The notes beneath the pieces were generated by a model. That model searched no databases. It was not told where the DNA came from and worked only from the letters and a program-made list of their open reading frames with translations. Positions 30,419 to 32,178 of a stretch of DNA of 32,178 nt are shown one piece after another. The DNA comes from an uncultured Oscillospiraceae bacterium. Its GTDB lineage: Bacteria; Bacillota; Clostridia; Oscillospirales; Oscillospiraceae. Position numbers and translations under genes: made by a program. Location of the stretch: contig CALXDL010000086.1 in the NCBI GenBank assembly GCA_944387055.1, positions 1 to 32,178 on the forward strand, given 5' to 3'. The stretch's first letter is position 1, and each line of letters starts with the position of its first letter.

Positions 30419-31852
30419 ATGAAACGCTTCTTGACCCTGCTGTTCACCACACTGCTGCTGGCAGCGGCACTGTGTGTGAGCGCTTCCGCTTCCGACTATG
30501 ACGCGGTGGCAGAGGATCTCTCCGCTATCGGCATGTTCCGCGGGACGGCCACCGGCGGCTTCGAGTTGGACCGGGCTCCCACCCGTTCCGAGGCTGCCAT
30601 CATGTTGGTGCGGCTCTACGGTGCCGAGGAAGAGGCTGCCGCCGCCTATGCCGCCGGTGAGATCAGCCATCCTTTCAACGATGTCAGCGATACCGCTGCG
30701 CCCTATGTGGCCTGGCTGTACACCAACGGCATCACCAATGGCACCTCCGCCACCACCTTCGGCTCTGCCAACGCCTGCAGCGCCCAGAATTACGTGGTGT
30801 TCCTCCTGCGGGCCCTGGGCTATCAGGACGGTACGGATTTCGCCTATGCTGATGCGGCCTCTTTCGCTCAGGAGAAGGGGTTCTATGATCCCTTGATGTT
30901 CTCCGGCACTTTCCTGCGGGACGATCTGGCCGCCGTCACTTATCAGGCCCTGGGCACAGACTTGAAAGATGGCAGCACCTATCTTCTGGCGAGCCTGATC
31001 GGCAGCGGTGCCGTGGATGCTCAGGCCGCCGCCCCCATGACGGAGAAGATTGAGGCCTATCGGGCTTTGACTGCCGCCAGTTCCGATATGGGCAACACCG
31101 CCATGGATACAGACCTGTCTGCTGATATCGATATCTCCTTCTCCCAGGACGGTGAAACGGTCTCTATGCCCATGAGCATGGAGGGCAACATGAAAGTGAT
31201 CCTGGATGCGGACGATCTGCAGATGGCCTACACGTTCGATATCGATGCTTTTGATACTTCCATGACCATGAGCGAATGGCTGCAGGATGGCTGGGTGTAT
31301 GTCCAGACGGAAGTGGACGGTGAGACGATCCAAACGAAGACCCAGGTGGACCTGGAAGAGCAATTGGCTCTGCTGGAGCAGGTGCAGGGCACCAGCTCCA
31401 TGGCTTCGGTCAATGTCAGCGGTCTTGCCATGGTGGATTCTATCACCGCACAGACCCAGGGCAGCGATACGGTCTATACCATGGTCATCCGTTCGGCCTC
31501 TATGCAGAGCATGATGGACTCCATTTTTGCCCCTCTGCTCTCTAGTGGAGACCTCAGCGCAGATATGGGCGAAGCGTCTGCACTGCTGGATATGATGAGC
31601 TTCGGCGATGTCACCGCTGTCTACACCGTGGACCGCAGCGGCGAGCTGACCGATATGCAGATGGTATTCTCTCTGGACATGGATATCCCCGCCGAGGAAG
31701 GCAGCAGCCCTGCTTCTATCAGCGTCAGCTATGACATGTCCATGGCTATCAACGCCACCGGTGACAGCGTGCACATCTCCTTCCCTGACTTCTCCGATTT
31801 TGAGGAGGTCCTTGTCCCCGAGGCGGAGGCCGGACCAATCGCTGCCGCTTAA
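30419..31852 (+). CDS. S-layer homology domain surface protein with Met-rich C-terminal domain
   Basis: A 477-residue secreted protein. The signal peptide MKRFLTLLFTTLLLAAAL is followed by cleavage near residue 24 (SASA). Residues 26-180 are three SLH repeats: AVAEDLSAIGMF with RAPTRSEAAIMLVRLYG (1), HPFNDVSDTAAPYVAWLYTNGIT (2), and FAYADAASFAQEKGFYD with LRDDLAAVTYQAL (3). SLH domains hold proteins on the cell wall through secondary polymers. Residues 230-460 form a beta-rich, methionine-rich region (MPMSMEGNMKV, ASMQSMMDSIF, DMSMAIN), acidic and without cysteine, resembling DUF6612-type lipoprotein folds. Its function is unknown. GAGGAGG stands eight bases ahead of the ATG. The gene is alone, divergent from the XRE operon, with its own promoter and terminator. 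Confidence 0.9.
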   Translation: MKRFLTLLFTTLLLAAALCVSASASDYDAVAEDLSAIGMFRGTATGGFELDRAPTRSEAAIMLVRLYGAEEEAAAAYAAGEISHPFNDVSDTAAPYVAWLYTNGITNGTSATTFGSANACSAQNYVVFLLRALGYQDGTDFAYADAASFAQEKGFYDPLMFSGTFLRDDLAAVTYQALGTDLKDGSTYLLASLIGSGAVDAQAAAPMTEKIEAYRALTAASSDMGNTAMDTDLSADIDISFSQDGETVSMPMSMEGNMKVILDADDLQMAYTFDIDAFDTSMTMSEWLQDGWVYVQTEVDGETIQTKTQVDLEEQLALLEQVQGTSSMASVNVSGLAMVDSITAQTQGSDTVYTMVIRSASMQSMMDSIFAPLLSSGDLSADMGEASALLDMMSFGDVTAVYTVDRSGELTDMQMVFSLDMDIPAEEGSSPASISVSYDMSMAINATGDSVHISFPDFSDFEEVLVPEAEAGPIAAA

Positions 31853-31928
31853 AAGCAGCTAAGTCCTGCAAAAAGACAGCGTCGTGATCGGTACCCCCTG
31901 ATAGGGACAACTTTTACGGTGACCGGAA

Positions 31929-31972
31929 CCCCTGGCAGGTCTTGCTTCGCAGGGCCTGCCGGGGGCTTTTCT
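31929..31972 (+). terminator. Terminator of the SLH protein gene
   Basis: CCCCTGGCAGGTC pairs with GGCCTGCCGGGGG (31929-31941 and 31953-31965), with one G-U pair and a small offset, followed by CTTTTCT. It is 76 bases after the stop codon. Confidence 0.8.
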
Positions 31973-31988
31973 ATCTATGCGGGCTCTG

Positions 31989-32178
31989 TCATACACTCTG
32001 CTCCTTTCGGAGCGGTGCCCCCCACCCGATGTCGTTGCAGTGGATCTCCACCCTCTGCTGGGCGTGCTTGCTCCATTCGCTTTCTCATGCACCATGAGCT
32101 TCCGGATGAACAGTCGCAGAAGTCCAGGGGGCAGCTCCTGAACGTCCGTATACGTCTTCGCCAGGGCAATGAAGTGGT
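31989..32178 (-). pseudogene. C-terminal remnant of a large serine recombinase (DUF4368), frameshifted
   Basis: From the right edge inward, one minus-strand frame reads FIALAKTYTDVQELPPGLL, followed by RLFIRKLMVHEKAN. This matches the C-terminal DUF4368 domain of large serine recombinases (…KYTDIxELTPxxLxxFIxKIxVHE…) as I recall it. At about 32070-32080 the reading moves to a second frame, which continues SKHAQQRVEIHCNDIGWG and ends at TGA in 31989-31991, again as in the family. The shift implies an inactivated gene, unless a sequencing error explains it. The catalytic N-terminal domain would lie outside the window. Such recombinases drive excision and integration of conjugative or mobilizable elements and phages. 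The tail alone cannot show which. Confidence 0.65.

Noticed and set aside
30362-31774. A 470-codon open frame on minus over the SLH gene
   Set aside because: Antisense to the signal-peptide/SLH protein; its composition (His, Gly, Ile, Gln) is the mirror of the real gene and it has no ribosome-binding site or family match.
31859-32095. A 78-codon minus-strand frame at the right edge taken as a gene of its own
   Set aside because: Its first few codons are part of the recombinase tail; after the frameshift point it reads as out-of-frame sequence and runs through the SLH terminator.

Overview
The window comes from a spore-forming, Gram-positive anaerobe of the class Clostridia, most likely a gut Oscillospiraceae-type bacterium. 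This is an inference from gene content. The sequence has moderately high GC, endospore genes (sigG, ytfJ/gerW, ymxH), an IspH-ribosomal protein S1 fusion, a butyryl-CoA:acetate-type CoA-transferase, a BaiN-family flavoprotein and an S-layer-homology surface protein. No tRNA, rRNA or CRISPR array was seen. Nearly all genes lie on the minus strand. Only sigG, a PaaI-type thioesterase and the SLH protein are on plus.

Layout, left to right. 1-462: the start of a class V aminotransferase (cut by the window edge) coupled to a DUF3343 sulfur/selenium-carrier-like protein. 511-2407: a carD-ispD-ispF operon (transcription regulator plus two MEP isoprenoid enzymes) with its own promoter and terminator. 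2433-3927: a monocistronic CoA-transferase. 3961-9494: an rpiR - BaiN-like flavoprotein - cmk - plsC - ispH/S1 operon, ending in a strong terminator. 9526-14794: an operon for envelope, chromosome and spore functions: M50 protease, scpA, scpB, DUF2953, ytfJ, dacF-type D,D-carboxypeptidase, rluB. 14922-17144: a UvrD/PcrA-type helicase. 17154-17868: a flavin-reductase-like protein. 17865-18215: a gene-poor stretch holding a TAG-interrupted frame. 18222-20167: rpsB-tsf. 20319-21655: ymxH divergent from sigG, the latter behind a SigF/SigG-type promoter. 21647-23782: a GNAT acetyltransferase, a PaaI thioesterase and a UcpA-like dehydrogenase. 23894-25717: glutaminyl-tRNA synthetase. 25743-25991: a DUF6514-like small protein. 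26102-30229: a tightly coupled operon of an XRE regulator, comEC, holA and an RNase M5-like Toprim protein. 30347-31972: the SLH surface protein. The right edge holds the C-terminal remnant of a large serine recombinase, the only trace of a mobile element.

Most of the window is conserved housekeeping DNA: isoprenoid precursor synthesis (IspD, IspF, IspH), phospholipid synthesis (PlsC), nucleotide metabolism (Cmk), translation (RpsB, Tsf, GlnRS, S1 domains, RluB), chromosome segregation (ScpAB) and sporulation. I did not find a clear-cut new defence or mobile system. The most unusual signals are a roughly sevenfold excess of the palindrome GATATC over the base-composition expectation (hand count), two gene-like but broken frames between genes, a frameshifted recombinase tail, and an XRE-controlled comEC-holA-RNase M5 operon with a palindromic operator candidate.
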